Shown in pieces: positions 1 to 8,048 of a DNA stretch of 64,000 nucleotides. This DNA is from Brevibacterium sp. S22 (GTDB taxonomy: Bacteria; Actinomycetota; Actinomycetes; Actinomycetales; Brevibacteriaceae). The position numbers and the translations under genes are program-made. Numbering within the stretch: position 1 is the stretch's first letter; every line of letters begins with the position of its first letter. The DNA is taken from NCBI RefSeq assembly GCF_004745485.1, contig NZ_RHFG01000004.1:1-64000 (forward strand), in the 5' to 3' direction. The notes under the pieces were generated by a model. It was not told the DNA's origin and made no database searches. It worked only from the letters and a program-made list of their open reading frames with translations.

Positions 1-1
1 G

Positions 2-127
2 AACAAGAAGATCCGGGAGTTCATCGACGGGTGGAACAAACGCAAACACCCCTTCGTGTGGACGAAGACACCCGAGCAGGTGCTGGAGAAAGCGAAACCT
101 AAACCAACTTCAGAAACGCGACACTAG
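2..127 (+). CDS. IS630-family transposase, C-terminal end (5' end outside window)
   Basis: The window opens inside an open frame that ends with TAG at 125-127 and encodes 41 residues. The tail contains IREFIDGWNKR, then PFVWTK, and ends in TSETRH. This is the usual C-terminus of IS630/Tc1-mariner-like transposases (I-x-x-F-I-x-x-W-N followed by the P-F-x-W-T-K block). The catalytic DDE residues lie upstream, outside the window, so activity cannot be judged. I could not define the right terminal inverted repeat of the element in the 200 bases after the stop. Confidence 0.8.
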   Translation, partial: NKKIREFIDGWNKRKHPFVWTKTPEQVLEKAKPKPTSETRH

Positions 128-333
128 CTCGTCTGCCTACCAGCAGACTTGACGCAGTCGTTTCCGTCGACGGGGCGTTCGCCCACCTGACCCTCTTTGC
201 GGCGGCACTCCCCCCGCCCCGATTTGCCCGGCTAGATGGGCCTGGATAACCTGAAAGCGGAAGGACCCGGCCGGGACGACCCGGTCGCAGTGAAGTCACG
301 ATGAGGACGGCCTCAGAGACAGGAAGACCCCTC
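128..333. other. intergenic gap between the transposase end and the antiporter gene
   Basis: This gap should hold the right end of the IS element and the promoter of the downstream antiporter gene. I see no convincing gene and no certain terminal repeat. A ribosome-binding site AGGAAG lies at 321-326, seven bases before ATG 334. Confidence 0.4.
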
Positions 334-1476
334 ATGACCGCCGCCCTCCGCAGCATCATCACGCCGACCGCGATTCTTCGGCTCATCCTCGGCTGGGGTG
401 CCTACGTCGCCCTCCTCATCGCAGGCCCCCTCCTCGAACCACCGGTCCCGGGTGCTCTGCTTGTCACCGCACTCATCGTCATCATCGCGGTCATCCTCAT
501 CTGCGCCTTCGGCGTCGTCCACGAGGCCGAGCACTTAGCCAGCCGCCTCGGCGATCCCTATGGTTCGCTCGTGCTGACCATCTCGATCTGCCTCATCGAA
601 GTCATCCTCATCGCCGCCGTCCTGCTGGGCCCCGGCGACCACGCCACGATCGCCCGCGACTCCGTGATGGCGGTGTCGATGATCATCCTCGGCGCGGTCG
701 TCGGCCTGTGCCTGCTCATCGGCGGACTGCGCCACGGCGCGATGGTCCACAATCGCACGGGCGTCTCGTCCTACCTCGTCATGATCGTCGTCTTCGCCGC
801 GCTCGCTTTCGCCGTACCCGGCCTCATCGGGGCGAACGGCAGCTACGCGATATGGCAGGAGATTCCGATCATCGTCATCACCGTGGCCGCCTATGCCTTC
901 TTCCTCTACCGGCAGATGGGCCCGCAGGCCCACGAATTCACCGAGGTGGCCACCCCAGCTCAGTCCGAATCGCGGAGTTCCGACGACGAACCGCAGGGAA
1001 TCGTCGAGATCCTCTCGACCCATCGCTTGGAGATCACCCCCCGCCTGATCCTGCTCGTGGCCACGGTTCTGCCGATCGTCCTGCTCTCCCACGATATGGC
1101 CACGCTCCTCGATGACGGTTTGGGCCGCCTCGGCGCTCCGGTGGCTCTGTCCGGGGTGATCATCGCGATGATCGTGTTCCTGCCCGAGACGCTGACATCG
1201 CTGCGTGCGGCATGGAACGGCGAGATCCAGCGCGTGAGCAACCTCTGCCACGGCGCACAGGTGTCGACGGTGGGGCTGACGATCCCGACGGTGCTCGTCA
1301 TCGGGATGCTCACCGACCAGCAGATCGTACTCGCCGAATCCCCGATCAATCTGGCGCTGCTGGCGATCACACTGCTGGTCACGATCATCGCGTTCGCGGG
1401 CAGACGGGTCACCGCCATCCACGGCGTCGCGCTGCTCGTCGTCTTCGCGGTCTTCGGGCTCGCGCTGTTCTCGTGA
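334..1476 (+). CDS. ChaA-type calcium/cation:proton antiporter
   Basis: The product is a very hydrophobic inner-membrane protein of about 380 residues with roughly ten or eleven membrane segments, split in two halves by a charged loop near residues 200-230. HEAEHLASRLGDPYG followed by an acidic helix with IEV is the family signature of ChaA-type Ca2+/Na+(K+):H+ exchangers, and a second PET-containing repeat follows in the C-terminal half (FLPETLTSLRAA). The family extrudes cations at alkaline pH or high salt. I chose ATG 334 because AGGAAG sits seven bases upstream; an in-frame ATG at 301 would add 11 residues but has no clear ribosome-binding site. The specific cation is inferred from the family only. 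Confidence 0.8.
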   Translation: MTAALRSIITPTAILRLILGWGAYVALLIAGPLLEPPVPGALLVTALIVIIAVILICAFGVVHEAEHLASRLGDPYGSLVLTISICLIEVILIAAVLLGPGDHATIARDSVMAVSMIILGAVVGLCLLIGGLRHGAMVHNRTGVSSYLVMIVVFAALAFAVPGLIGANGSYAIWQEIPIIVITVAAYAFFLYRQMGPQAHEFTEVATPAQSESRSSDDEPQGIVEILSTHRLEITPRLILLVATVLPIVLLSHDMATLLDDGLGRLGAPVALSGVIIAMIVFLPETLTSLRAAWNGEIQRVSNLCHGAQVSTVGLTIPTVLVIGMLTDQQIVLAESPINLALLAITLLVTIIAFAGRRVTAIHGVALLVVFAVFGLALFS

Positions 1477-1575
1477 GCCGGGCCCACGACAGTCGGTGCG
1501 ATCTGAACGCACACGGGTAAGGTGGATTTCGAACGTTCAATCAGCCTCTGGTTGTGCACCCTCGAAGGAGAACCT

Positions 1576-2028
1576 ATGAATAACGACGCCGCCTCACAGC
1601 CCAACAGTGCGGCACTGCCCGATGTCTCTTTGCAGGGTTCGAGCCGGTTCGTTGCGGCCACCGGCCTCGTCGTCGAGGAGGTCACGGCCACCTCGGTGCG
1701 GGGACATGCGGATCTTGATGAGAACCACCACACTCCGTGGGGCGTCGTCCACGGCGGCGTCTACACCAGCATCGTCGAAAGCGCCGGCAGCATCGGGGCC
1801 AGCCACGCCGTGGCCGATCGCGGCGAGTTCGCCGTCGGCGTCCACAACGCCACGGACTTCCTCAGGCCCAGCCAGGGCGCCAGGGTCGCCGTCGAAGCCA
1901 CCGCCCTCTACCAGGGACGGACTCAGCAGCTGTGGGAGGTGATCATCACCGATTCGGCGACGGGCAAACAGCTCTCGCGCGGTCAGCTGCGCCTGCAGAA
2001 CGTGCCGCTGCCGAAGCAGGACAGCTGA
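1576..2028 (+). CDS. PaaI-family hotdog thioesterase
   Basis: This 150-residue single-domain protein has the HGGVYTSIVESAGSIGA segment (roughly residues 58-74), the conserved central helix of PaaI/YbgC-like hotdog acyl-CoA thioesterases. The catalytic acidic position is Glu in VESAG. Such enzymes hydrolyse aryl- or acyl-CoA and often serve as housekeeping CoA salvage enzymes. AAGGAG lies six bases before ATG 1576, which decides this start over an upstream in-frame GTG at 1522. It is transcribed alone, convergent with the XRE gene at 2045-2329, with only 16 bases between the stops. Confidence 0.8.
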   Translation: MNNDAASQPNSAALPDVSLQGSSRFVAATGLVVEEVTATSVRGHADLDENHHTPWGVVHGGVYTSIVESAGSIGASHAVADRGEFAVGVHNATDFLRPSQGARVAVEATALYQGRTQQLWEVIITDSATGKQLSRGQLRLQNVPLPKQDS

Positions 2029-2044
2029 TGTGACGCTGCCCGCC

Positions 2045-2329
2045 TCAGACCAGCGCGACGCGCTTGTGCGCAACACGGGCCAACCGCTCCAGCATTCCTG
2101 TGCCGGGCATGACAGCTCCGTTTTCGATTCGGGCGATGGCCGCCTGGGTTGTGTGCATTCGCTTGGCCAGTTCAGCCTGAGTCAGCCCGAGCTCCATCCG
2201 CTCGTCGTAGAACAGCTGAGAAATGCGAATGCCGGCGTCGATCTCCTCATAGCCAGCTTCATATTCGGTGCGCTCTTTTTCGGACATCCGACCGAGCCGT
2301 TCCGCACTCATCTGCTCCAAAGTCGTCAT
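2045..2329 (-). CDS. XRE-family HTH protein, antitoxin-like
   Basis: The product has 94 residues: an N-terminal helical stretch, then a lambda-repressor-type HTH at about residues 47-80 (LTQAELAKRMHTTQAAIARIENG). Proteins of this shape are commonly HigA-type antitoxins or small regulators. No intact toxin gene adjoins it; the next gene upstream on the same strand is the acyl-CoA synthetase, 48 bases away. The start codon overlaps a TGA (ATGA at 2326-2329), which is the arrangement of a lost upstream partner, but only about 17 codons of open frame precede that stop. Confidence 0.75.
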   Translation of the reverse strand: MTTLEQMSAERLGRMSEKERTEYEAGYEEIDAGIRISQLFYDERMELGLTQAELAKRMHTTQAAIARIENGAVMPGTGMLERLARVAHKRVALV

Positions 2330-2377
2330 GCCGCGAATGATACTCGCACCTCCACAGAGCCGTCGTCCCAGAAGACT

Positions 2378-3979
2378 TCAGCTCCCCGCCATCTCCCGCA
2401 ACGCGTTCTTGCGGATCTTGCCCGTCGACGTCGTCGGCAGCGCGTCGACGAATTCGGTGCCGGCCGGTGCCTTATACGAGGCGATGCGGGTCTTGACGAA
2501 GGCGATCAGTTCGTCCGCGTCGAGGCTCGCTCCTTCTCTCAGCACCACGTAGGCCAACGGTCGCTGTCCCCACTTCTCGTCGGGCATTCCGACGACGGCC
2601 GCCTCGGCGACGGATTCGTGGGCGACGATCGCCTGCTCGACCTCGATGGTGGAGATGTTCTCTCCACCGGAGATGACGATGTCTTTGGCCCGGTCGAGGA
2701 TCTGGACATAGCCGTCGGGGTGCATGACCGCGAGGTCTCCGGTGTGGAACCAGCCGCCGCGGAAGGCCACCTCGGTGTCCTCGGGAGAATTGAGATACCC
2801 CTTCATCACGTTGTTGCCGCGCATGACGATCTCGCCCATCGTCGCCCCGTCACGGGGCACGTCGGTGAGCACATCATCGTCGCGGAGCTCGACGACGCGC
2901 ATGCGATCAGCGCTGATCATGCCGATCCCCTGCCGTGATTTCAGGGCCGCGCGTTCCTCGACGGGCAGGCCGGTCCATTCGGGCTGCGGTTCGCACGAGG
3001 AGTACGGGCCGTAGGATTCGGTGAGTCCGTAGACGTGGATGACCTCGATTCCCAGTCCCTCCAGGAGGGCGATCGTCGTCGGCGACGGCGGGGCTCCGGC
3101 CGTGGTGATCGACAGCGCGCCGTCCATGGAGTGGGCTTCCTTGGCACCGGCGATGGTGTTGAGCACCACCGGTGCGCCGGCCATGCGCGTGACTTGCTCG
3201 TCGTCGATGAGCCGCCAGGCCTCGGGTCCGCGCACGGCCCGGATGCACACGTGCGTGCCCGACACCGCGGTCAGTGCCCAGGTCGTGCACCAGCCGTTGC
3301 AGTGGAACATCGGCAGCGTCCACAGGTAGCGGGTCAGCGGTGCGAAGTCCTGCGTGATGACCTCGCCGAGCGAGTTCAGGTATGCCCCGCGGTGGGTGTA
3401 CATCACGCCCTTGGGTCGGCCCGTGGTGCCCGAGGTGTAGTTGACCGTGATCGTCTCGGTCTCGTCTGCGACCTCATAGGCCCGGGGTGATTCCGGCGCC
3501 GAGGCGGTCCAGTCCGCATACGCTTCCACGCTGAGATCCGCGGCGCTGACGTCACCGGGGGTGCCGTCTTCGTCGGGGTGGACGACGATGGTTTCGACCG
3601 CGTTCGCTGCACCGGCGTCGATGACCGGCTGGAGGAGGCCGGCGTCGCCGAAGAGGAACTTCACCTCACTGTGGCCGAGGATGTACTCGACCTCGGGCGG
3701 GGCCAGACGAGTGTTGAGCATGACGAGCACCCCGCCGGCCAGAGGGACCGCGTAGTGGGCGATGAGCGCCTCGGCGCTGTTCGGGGCGAGCACGGCGACA
3801 GTGTCGCCGTCCTTGAGGCCGCGGCGGACCAAGCCTTCGGCGAGGTTCTGCACGGTCTCGGCCATGTCTCGGTAGGTGAAGCGGCGGGGCCCGTCGACGA
3901 TCGCCTCGCGATCGGGGTGAGCTTCGAGCGAGCGCTCGAGGAAGCGCAGCGGGGTCAGGGCGGTATCCAGTCCGGACAT
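2378..3979 (-). CDS. acyl-CoA synthetase (AMP-forming, class I adenylate-forming)
   Basis: This 533-residue enzyme activates a carboxylic acid through an acyl-adenylate and transfers it to CoA. Visible motifs are the P-loop [11 protein letters not shown] (residues 181-191), YGLTESYGPY, the hinge region GWFHTGDLAVMHPDGY followed by DRAKDIVISGGENIS, and the C-terminal catalytic lysine in TSTGKIRK (about Lys521). All core positions are present, so it should be active. The overall pattern matches medium- and long-chain fatty-acid ligases of the AlkK/FadD type; the chain length cannot be read from sequence. GAGGAG lies seven bases before the ATG at 3979. It appears monocistronic. Confidence 0.9.
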   Translation of the reverse strand: MSGLDTALTPLRFLERSLEAHPDREAIVDGPRRFTYRDMAETVQNLAEGLVRRGLKDGDTVAVLAPNSAEALIAHYAVPLAGGVLVMLNTRLAPPEVEYILGHSEVKFLFGDAGLLQPVIDAGAANAVETIVVHPDEDGTPGDVSAADLSVEAYADWTASAPESPRAYEVADETETITVNYTSGTTGRPKGVMYTHRGAYLNSLGEVITQDFAPLTRYLWTLPMFHCNGWCTTWALTAVSGTHVCIRAVRGPEAWRLIDDEQVTRMAGAPVVLNTIAGAKEAHSMDGALSITTAGAPPSPTTIALLEGLGIEVIHVYGLTESYGPYSSCEPQPEWTGLPVEERAALKSRQGIGMISADRMRVVELRDDDVLTDVPRDGATMGEIVMRGNNVMKGYLNSPEDTEVAFRGGWFHTGDLAVMHPDGYVQILDRAKDIVISGGENISTIEVEQAIVAHESVAEAAVVGMPDEKWGQRPLAYVVLREGASLDADELIAFVKTRIASYKAPAGTEFVDALPTTSTGKIRKNALREMAGS

Positions 3980-4106
3980 GGTGGGGCTCCTCTTCGTCGG
4001 TGACCAGGGTCGGTGTTCGCGGCGGGCTCGCCGACGACGAACATCGGGTCTGCGCTTAGATTACCTACCGGTTTTGTGAGCCAACACACCCACCCCGCCG
4101 AGGCGG

Positions 4107-5195
4107 CTATTCGCAGCCGACTCCGTCGCCGTCCCGGTCGAGGTGGGAACCGTACCCGGGATCTCCCCGGTGGACAGGGGTGGCCCCGGCCTCGCGTGCG
4201 GCCGTGCAGTTTTCGAAGGATGTCGATGAGTTCGACGATCCGCTCGATGACGAGCCTGAACCTGACGCTCCGGCGCCCGACGGCGAGCTGCCCGAGGATC
4301 CCGAGCTCGAGGACTTCTGTTTCGCTGGGCGGGTCTCTTCTTTCGTGGTGACGTTGTCACCGTCGCCGGGGCCGGGCCAGTCGACATCCTCGGTGAAGGC
4401 GGGCTGGTCCTCGCAGGTGTCGAGGACGCGCTCCATGGCGGCCTTCTCCGGTTTGACCACCCAGAGGTCGTACTTGTGCTTGACCGCGATCTGTCGGGCG
4501 ACGTATTCGCAGCGGTAGGACTTGTTGGGCGGCAACCAGGTCGCGGCATCAGCGTCACCCTTCTGCCGGTTGAGGCTCGAGCTCACGGCGAGCAGGTTGA
4601 GCGGATCGTTGCCGAATTCCTTCAGCGTCTCCTCGTCGAACTGTGCGGCACCGGTCTGCCAGGCATTCGATCGGGCGACGACGTGGTCGATGTCGACGGC
4701 ATTCGCGCCGCGATCGAAGTCATAGGTCTCGCCCTTGTACGAGTCGGCGATCGTGCCGGCCAGGACGATGCAGCCCTGCGTACCCGCCTTGAGTGTGATG
4801 TCCGTGAGGTCGCGGCGGAGCACATCGTTGCGGGTGTCGCAGCCGTTGTGGTCGGTGTCCGAACGCCATTTGAACAGGTCACCGTCGTAGCCGGTCTTCG
4901 GTGCCCGGCCCTTGACCGCAAGTTCGTCCAACATCGCCGAGGCGGTGCCGGGCGTCGAACTGCCTGCTCGACCTTCGTCCCCGTCCTGGCCGTCGTCGCC
5001 GTCATCGGGTGTCGTCGGCGCAGCGGAATCGCTGGTCGTTTCCGGGGCCTCCCGACTGGGCTTGGGGTCGGCCGTGCTGGATGAGGCGGTGTCGACGGTC
5101 GGCTCGGTCGCCTCGGCGCATCCGGAGAGGAGGCCGAAAGCGAGGACTGCCGCGAGTGCCGCAAGGGCGCGGCGTGGGGAAGAGAGCAAGGGCAT
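4107..5195 (-). CDS. secreted lipoprotein with HNH (DUF1524) nuclease and excalibur domains
   Basis: The N-terminus is a signal peptide with lipobox LLSGC, so the protein should be anchored outside the membrane. A Ser/Thr/Asp-rich linker leads to a DUF1524-type HNH nuclease core with the conserved DIDHVVARSNAW and NDPLNLLAVSSSLNRQKGD blocks. A second Ser/Gly-rich linker of about 35 residues leads to a C-terminal excalibur calcium-binding motif ending DRDGDGVGCE. This is the architecture of actinobacterial extracellular HNH nucleases. I chose ATG 5195; TTG 5207 is an alternative that adds four residues. A role in scavenging or attacking extracellular DNA is inferred. Confidence 0.85.
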   Translation of the reverse strand: MPLLSSPRRALAALAAVLAFGLLSGCAEATEPTVDTASSSTADPKPSREAPETTSDSAAPTTPDDGDDGQDGDEGRAGSSTPGTASAMLDELAVKGRAPKTGYDGDLFKWRSDTDHNGCDTRNDVLRRDLTDITLKAGTQGCIVLAGTIADSYKGETYDFDRGANAVDIDHVVARSNAWQTGAAQFDEETLKEFGNDPLNLLAVSSSLNRQKGDADAATWLPPNKSYRCEYVARQIAVKHKYDLWVVKPEKAAMERVLDTCEDQPAFTEDVDWPGPGDGDNVTTKEETRPAKQKSSSSGSSGSSPSGAGASGSGSSSSGSSNSSTSFENCTAAREAGATPVHRGDPGYGSHLDRDGDGVGCE

Positions 5196-5508
5196 GGACT
5201 TTCGCAAGGTGCAGGCTCGCCGGTGGGGCGAGATCGTTCAGACGTGGTCGTGGACCGAGCCGACACGAATGCCGCTGCTCGATCCACTTCGATCAGTGTA
5301 GAGCGGGCGGAGTGTCGATGGCGCACGATAGGCCAGAACGTATCCCATTCGTTAGATCAGCGGAGAGTTCGTCGGTGGCGTGTTCTTCTCAACGCACGAA
5401 CCGACTCCGGGCTACGGCTCCTTCCGCCGGCTGTTAACCCTGACCCCACCGGCGGGTGGGTGCATGATGGAAGGGGACGGTGAGCAACCTCGGCGAGGAG
5501 GATTGTCG
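5196..5508. other. intergenic region between divergent genes
   Basis: It must hold promoters for the HNH lipoprotein on the minus strand and the hypothetical gene at 5509 on the plus strand. A hairpin with 7-bp arms (CCGCCGG at 5424-5430 and CCGGCGG at 5449-5455) lies upstream of the latter. I see no gene here. Confidence 0.4.
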
Positions 5509-6204
5509 ATGCGACACGATGAGGAGCGCCCGCGCACCAGCGGATTCCTGGCAGACGGAATAGTACCCGGGCACTGGACGCAGGTGCTCGGGTCGATGCG
5601 GGCGAATCCGTTCACCCATCTTTCGCCTGATGAGGTGCGCACCGAGGAGGTCCACCAACTGATCGTCGCGCCCTCCCCCGAGGTGGCCTGGGCGTGCTTC
5701 GGGGAGTTGCTCGCCGCAGTCGAGGAAGGGTCTCTTCACGAGTCCCGCGTCACGATCACAACGCCAGATGATCTCAACCCCTCCGACGTCTCCGCGGGGA
5801 CGTGGGTGTTTCTGCCGCACCGACAAGACGGGTGGACGGAACTCGAGGACGCTTCGGCGAAACTGCGGGCGAATTTGGTCAAGGAGAACTCGACGCGAGA
5901 AGCAGGCAGCAAGCTGGTTCTCATGGAGTACGGGATCAACCTGTGGATGTGGGCCGAGCCGCCGTCAAGCGGAGGCGACCCCGTCTGCCACGCGGGCGAG
6001 CTCATCAGCTGGGAGAGCGCGTGGGCCCTGGGCGCCGGCGGTGCCGCCGATGCGAGCAGCTCCGGTGGCTCAACGTCTGCCGCCGACCACGACACCCCTG
6101 CTGCCTCGGCGCATGCAGCCGACTCAGTGCCTACCGCCCCGGCGCGCCCGCCGATCTACTTCGGCCTGCCGCCGATTCTGCGCAAGCGCCGCTGGGAGAG
6201 CTGA
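5509..6204 (+). CDS. hypothetical protein with Ala/Ser-rich linker and basic C-terminus
   Basis: I do not recognise this 231-residue protein. The first 170 residues look like one soluble, Trp-rich globular domain. There follows an Ala/Ser/Gly/Thr-rich linker of about 40 residues (positions 172-212), then a conserved-looking tail PIYFGLPPILRKRRWES. No signal peptide or membrane segment is seen. The start is well supported by AGGAGGA at 5496-5502, seven bases before ATG 5509. It is flanked downstream by a palindromic repeat and converges on the TSUP gene. Confidence 0.6.
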   Translation: MRHDEERPRTSGFLADGIVPGHWTQVLGSMRANPFTHLSPDEVRTEEVHQLIVAPSPEVAWACFGELLAAVEEGSLHESRVTITTPDDLNPSDVSAGTWVFLPHRQDGWTELEDASAKLRANLVKENSTREAGSKLVLMEYGINLWMWAEPPSSGGDPVCHAGELISWESAWALGAGGAADASSSGGSTSAADHDTPAASAHAADSVPTAPARPPIYFGLPPILRKRRWES

Positions 6205-6230
6205 GCACCTTCCTCGAAACCACTGTCTTG

Positions 6231-6282
6231 CGCCGAGACAACGGTGCACACACAGTGGTCTCGGCGCTCAGGCGTTGTCTCG
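6231..6282. repeat. intergenic palindromic repeat, copy A
   Basis: Arms CGCCGAGACAAC (6231-6242) and GTGGTCTCGGCG (6255-6266) pair with one mismatch around a loop containing GTGCACAC. A further CGTTGTCTCG at 6273-6282 can pair instead with 6234-6243. The same core (CCGAGACCAC, a TGTGCACA-type loop, GTGGTCTCGG, then a CGTTGTCTCG tail) recurs at 36793-36862 and 37996-38061. It lies between convergent genes, so it may double as a bidirectional terminator. Confidence 0.7.
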
Positions 6283-6300
6283 ACACTGAGCTGCCACCCC

Positions 6301-7092
6301 TCACGCCACGGCGACAACGACCCCGGCGGCGATGAGCAGGATGAAGTAGCCCCAGGCGTGGAGGATCTCCGGGATCTTCGGGACGCGCCTGCGCAGGAAG
6401 ACGATGATCGGCATGCCGCCGATGAGCAGGGCAGCAGCGGACACCAGGTCGAGGGCTCCGACGATGCCGGGGGCGTCGATAGAAGCCGGGGCGAGGATCG
6501 TCACGAGCACGGCCGGGCTCATGATCACCAAGGTCAGTGGGTTGGCCAGGGTCGTGGCCACGGTCATCGTCGCCCCCGACCGGCGCATCATCGGCACGGT
6601 CATCACCGATCCGCCGACGCCGAGGAACGACGCCAGTCCGCCGATCGGCACACCCCAGATCGCTGCGATTCCGCGTCCGCCCTCGCCGGTCTCCTCCCTA
6701 ATGCGGGCGGCGGGGCGGAAGAAGCCCGGACGCAGCAGGAGGTCAACGGCGGTGACGGCGATGTAGATGACGAATCCCCACTGCAGCATCGTATCCGGGG
6801 CGAAGCCTGCGCTGAGCGCCCCGAGCCCTCCGCCGAGGGCGAGCAGCCCGAGCAGCCACCACCGTCCCTTGAGATGGGCGAGCGTTTCCCGTTTCGTCGA
6901 GACCGTGGCAACGATGGCATTGACGAGCATGACCAGCGCCGAGGTGGCCGCCGCCACCCGTGCCGTGTCTGATCCGAGATCGGCATCGACGAGCGTGATG
7001 ATCGGGACGGTGACGAAGCCGCCGCCGAAGCCGAAGAGCACGGTCGTCAGGCCGACGAGGCAGCCGATGAGAATGAGTCCGATAAATTCCAC
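6301..7092 (-). CDS. TSUP-family (TauE/SafE) membrane transporter
   Basis: This 263-residue integral membrane protein has about eight predicted membrane segments in two repeats. Each repeat begins with a glycine-rich stretch typical of the sulfite exporter TauE/SafE family (FGFGGGFVTVPII near the N-terminus, FLGVGGSVMTVPMM near residue 165). Family members export or import sulfur-containing or organosulfonate anions; the substrate here is unknown. The start is GTG 7092. It is divergent from the AraC-type regulator at 7177 with about 85 bp between them, so that protein is its likely regulator. Confidence 0.85.
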   Translation of the reverse strand: MEFIGLILIGCLVGLTTVLFGFGGGFVTVPIITLVDADLGSDTARVAAATSALVMLVNAIVATVSTKRETLAHLKGRWWLLGLLALGGGLGALSAGFAPDTMLQWGFVIYIAVTAVDLLLRPGFFRPAARIREETGEGGRGIAAIWGVPIGGLASFLGVGGSVMTVPMMRRSGATMTVATTLANPLTLVIMSPAVLVTILAPASIDAPGIVGALDLVSAAALLIGGMPIIVFLRRRVPKIPEILHAWGYFILLIAAGVVVAVA

Positions 7093-7164
7093 TCACCTAT
7101 CTCAGCGCACAGCACCCAAGGCAGGCAATCGATAGTCTGCCGCCGATCTGTGAGAATTCGCCAC

Positions 7165-7170
7165 TACACT
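7165..7170 (+). promoter_or_regulatory. -10 element of a leaderless promoter
   Basis: TACACT is followed by six bases and GTG 7177, placing transcription start at the start codon of the AraC-type gene. Confidence 0.6.
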
Positions 7171-7176
7171 CGAGTC

Positions 7177-7932
7177 GTGCCCAACCTCGCCATCGACGAC
7201 GTCGACTCCCATCCGTGGGACGTGCTGTCCGTCGGCACGCAGTACCCGCCGGACACGGTCCTGCCCTATCACCGCCACCGGCGAGCGCAGCTGCTCTACG
7301 GGTCGACCGGGGTCATGCTCGTCGAGACCCAGGACGGTTCGTGGACAGTCCCGACGCATCAGGCCGTGCTCATCCCCGCCGAGGTGGACCACCTTGTCCG
7401 CTTCCTCGACGTCACGACGTGGAGCCTCTACATCGAACCGACCAGCGTTCCGTGGTGGCCGGAGACGTGCACGGTCATCACGGTCACACCCTTACTGCGT
7501 GAGCTTTTGAAAACCGCGGATTCGTTCGAGATCGCCGAGGATATGACCGCCTACCAGCATCATGTGTTCGCGCTCATCCTTCTCGAACTCCAGCGAGCCT
7601 CGGCGGTTCCGTTCGAAGTGCCGCTCCCCCGTGAGACCCGTCTGCGGCAGGTCTGCATCGACTACCTCGACGGACCCGAGCTCGGGCTGAGCAATCGCGA
7701 CTGGGCCGGGCAGCTGCAGATGAGCGAACGCAGCCTCGACCGTGTCTTCCGTGCGCAGACTGGGATGAGTCCGGCGGCATGGCGGACCCGCGCACGCATG
7801 CTTGTCGGGCTGCGGCTGCTCCGGTCGGAAACGATCACGCAGGTCTCCGAGCGACTCGGCTATTCTTCACCGGCAGCGTTCTCCACGGCCTTCTCCCGCG
7901 AGATCGGCCGCGCCCCGTCCTCGTTCCAGTGA
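7177..7932 (+). CDS. AraC-family transcriptional regulator with cupin sensor domain
   Basis: The N-terminal half is a cupin with a histidine-rich entry motif (PYHRHRRAQLLYG); the C-terminal half, from about residue 165, is a double HTH of the AraC/XylS type, including MSERSLDRVFRAQTGMSPAAW and the second helix region ITQVSERLGYSSPAAFSTAF. It binds DNA and presumably responds to a small ligand held in the cupin. GTG 7177 is preferred because TACACT sits six bases upstream (leaderless); GTG 7150 would add nine residues. It is divergent from the TSUP transporter, the probable target. Confidence 0.85.
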   Translation: MPNLAIDDVDSHPWDVLSVGTQYPPDTVLPYHRHRRAQLLYGSTGVMLVETQDGSWTVPTHQAVLIPAEVDHLVRFLDVTTWSLYIEPTSVPWWPETCTVITVTPLLRELLKTADSFEIAEDMTAYQHHVFALILLELQRASAVPFEVPLPRETRLRQVCIDYLDGPELGLSNRDWAGQLQMSERSLDRVFRAQTGMSPAAWRTRARMLVGLRLLRSETITQVSERLGYSSPAAFSTAFSREIGRAPSSFQ

Positions 7933-8034
7933 GAACTTCTGCGCCTAGGCAGTCCGCGAGCACATCAGCCGCCGCACCTGCCACGGCCGCCGTCTCAAAC
8001 TGAGGCCGCCCATCGGCCTGGGACCAGCCGCGGC

Positions 8035-8040
8035 TAAGGT
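8035..8040 (+). promoter_or_regulatory. -10 element of a leaderless promoter
   Basis: TAAGGT is followed by eight bases and ATG 8049 of the MFS gene. Confidence 0.55.
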
Positions 8041-8048
8041 TGGCAGGG

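Noticed and set aside
1530..1541. 12-mer CGAACGTTCAAT shared with 11573-11584
   Set aside because: A single shared 12-mer with unrelated flanks and contexts (before a thioesterase, after a GntR gene) is most simply chance.
2326..2377. Possible tail of a lost toxin upstream of the XRE gene at 2329, reading EVFWDDGSVEVRVSFAA and ending in the ATGA overlap
   Set aside because: Only about 17 codons are free of the acyl-CoA ligase gene, and the piece matches no toxin end I can name. It is suggestive but too short to call.
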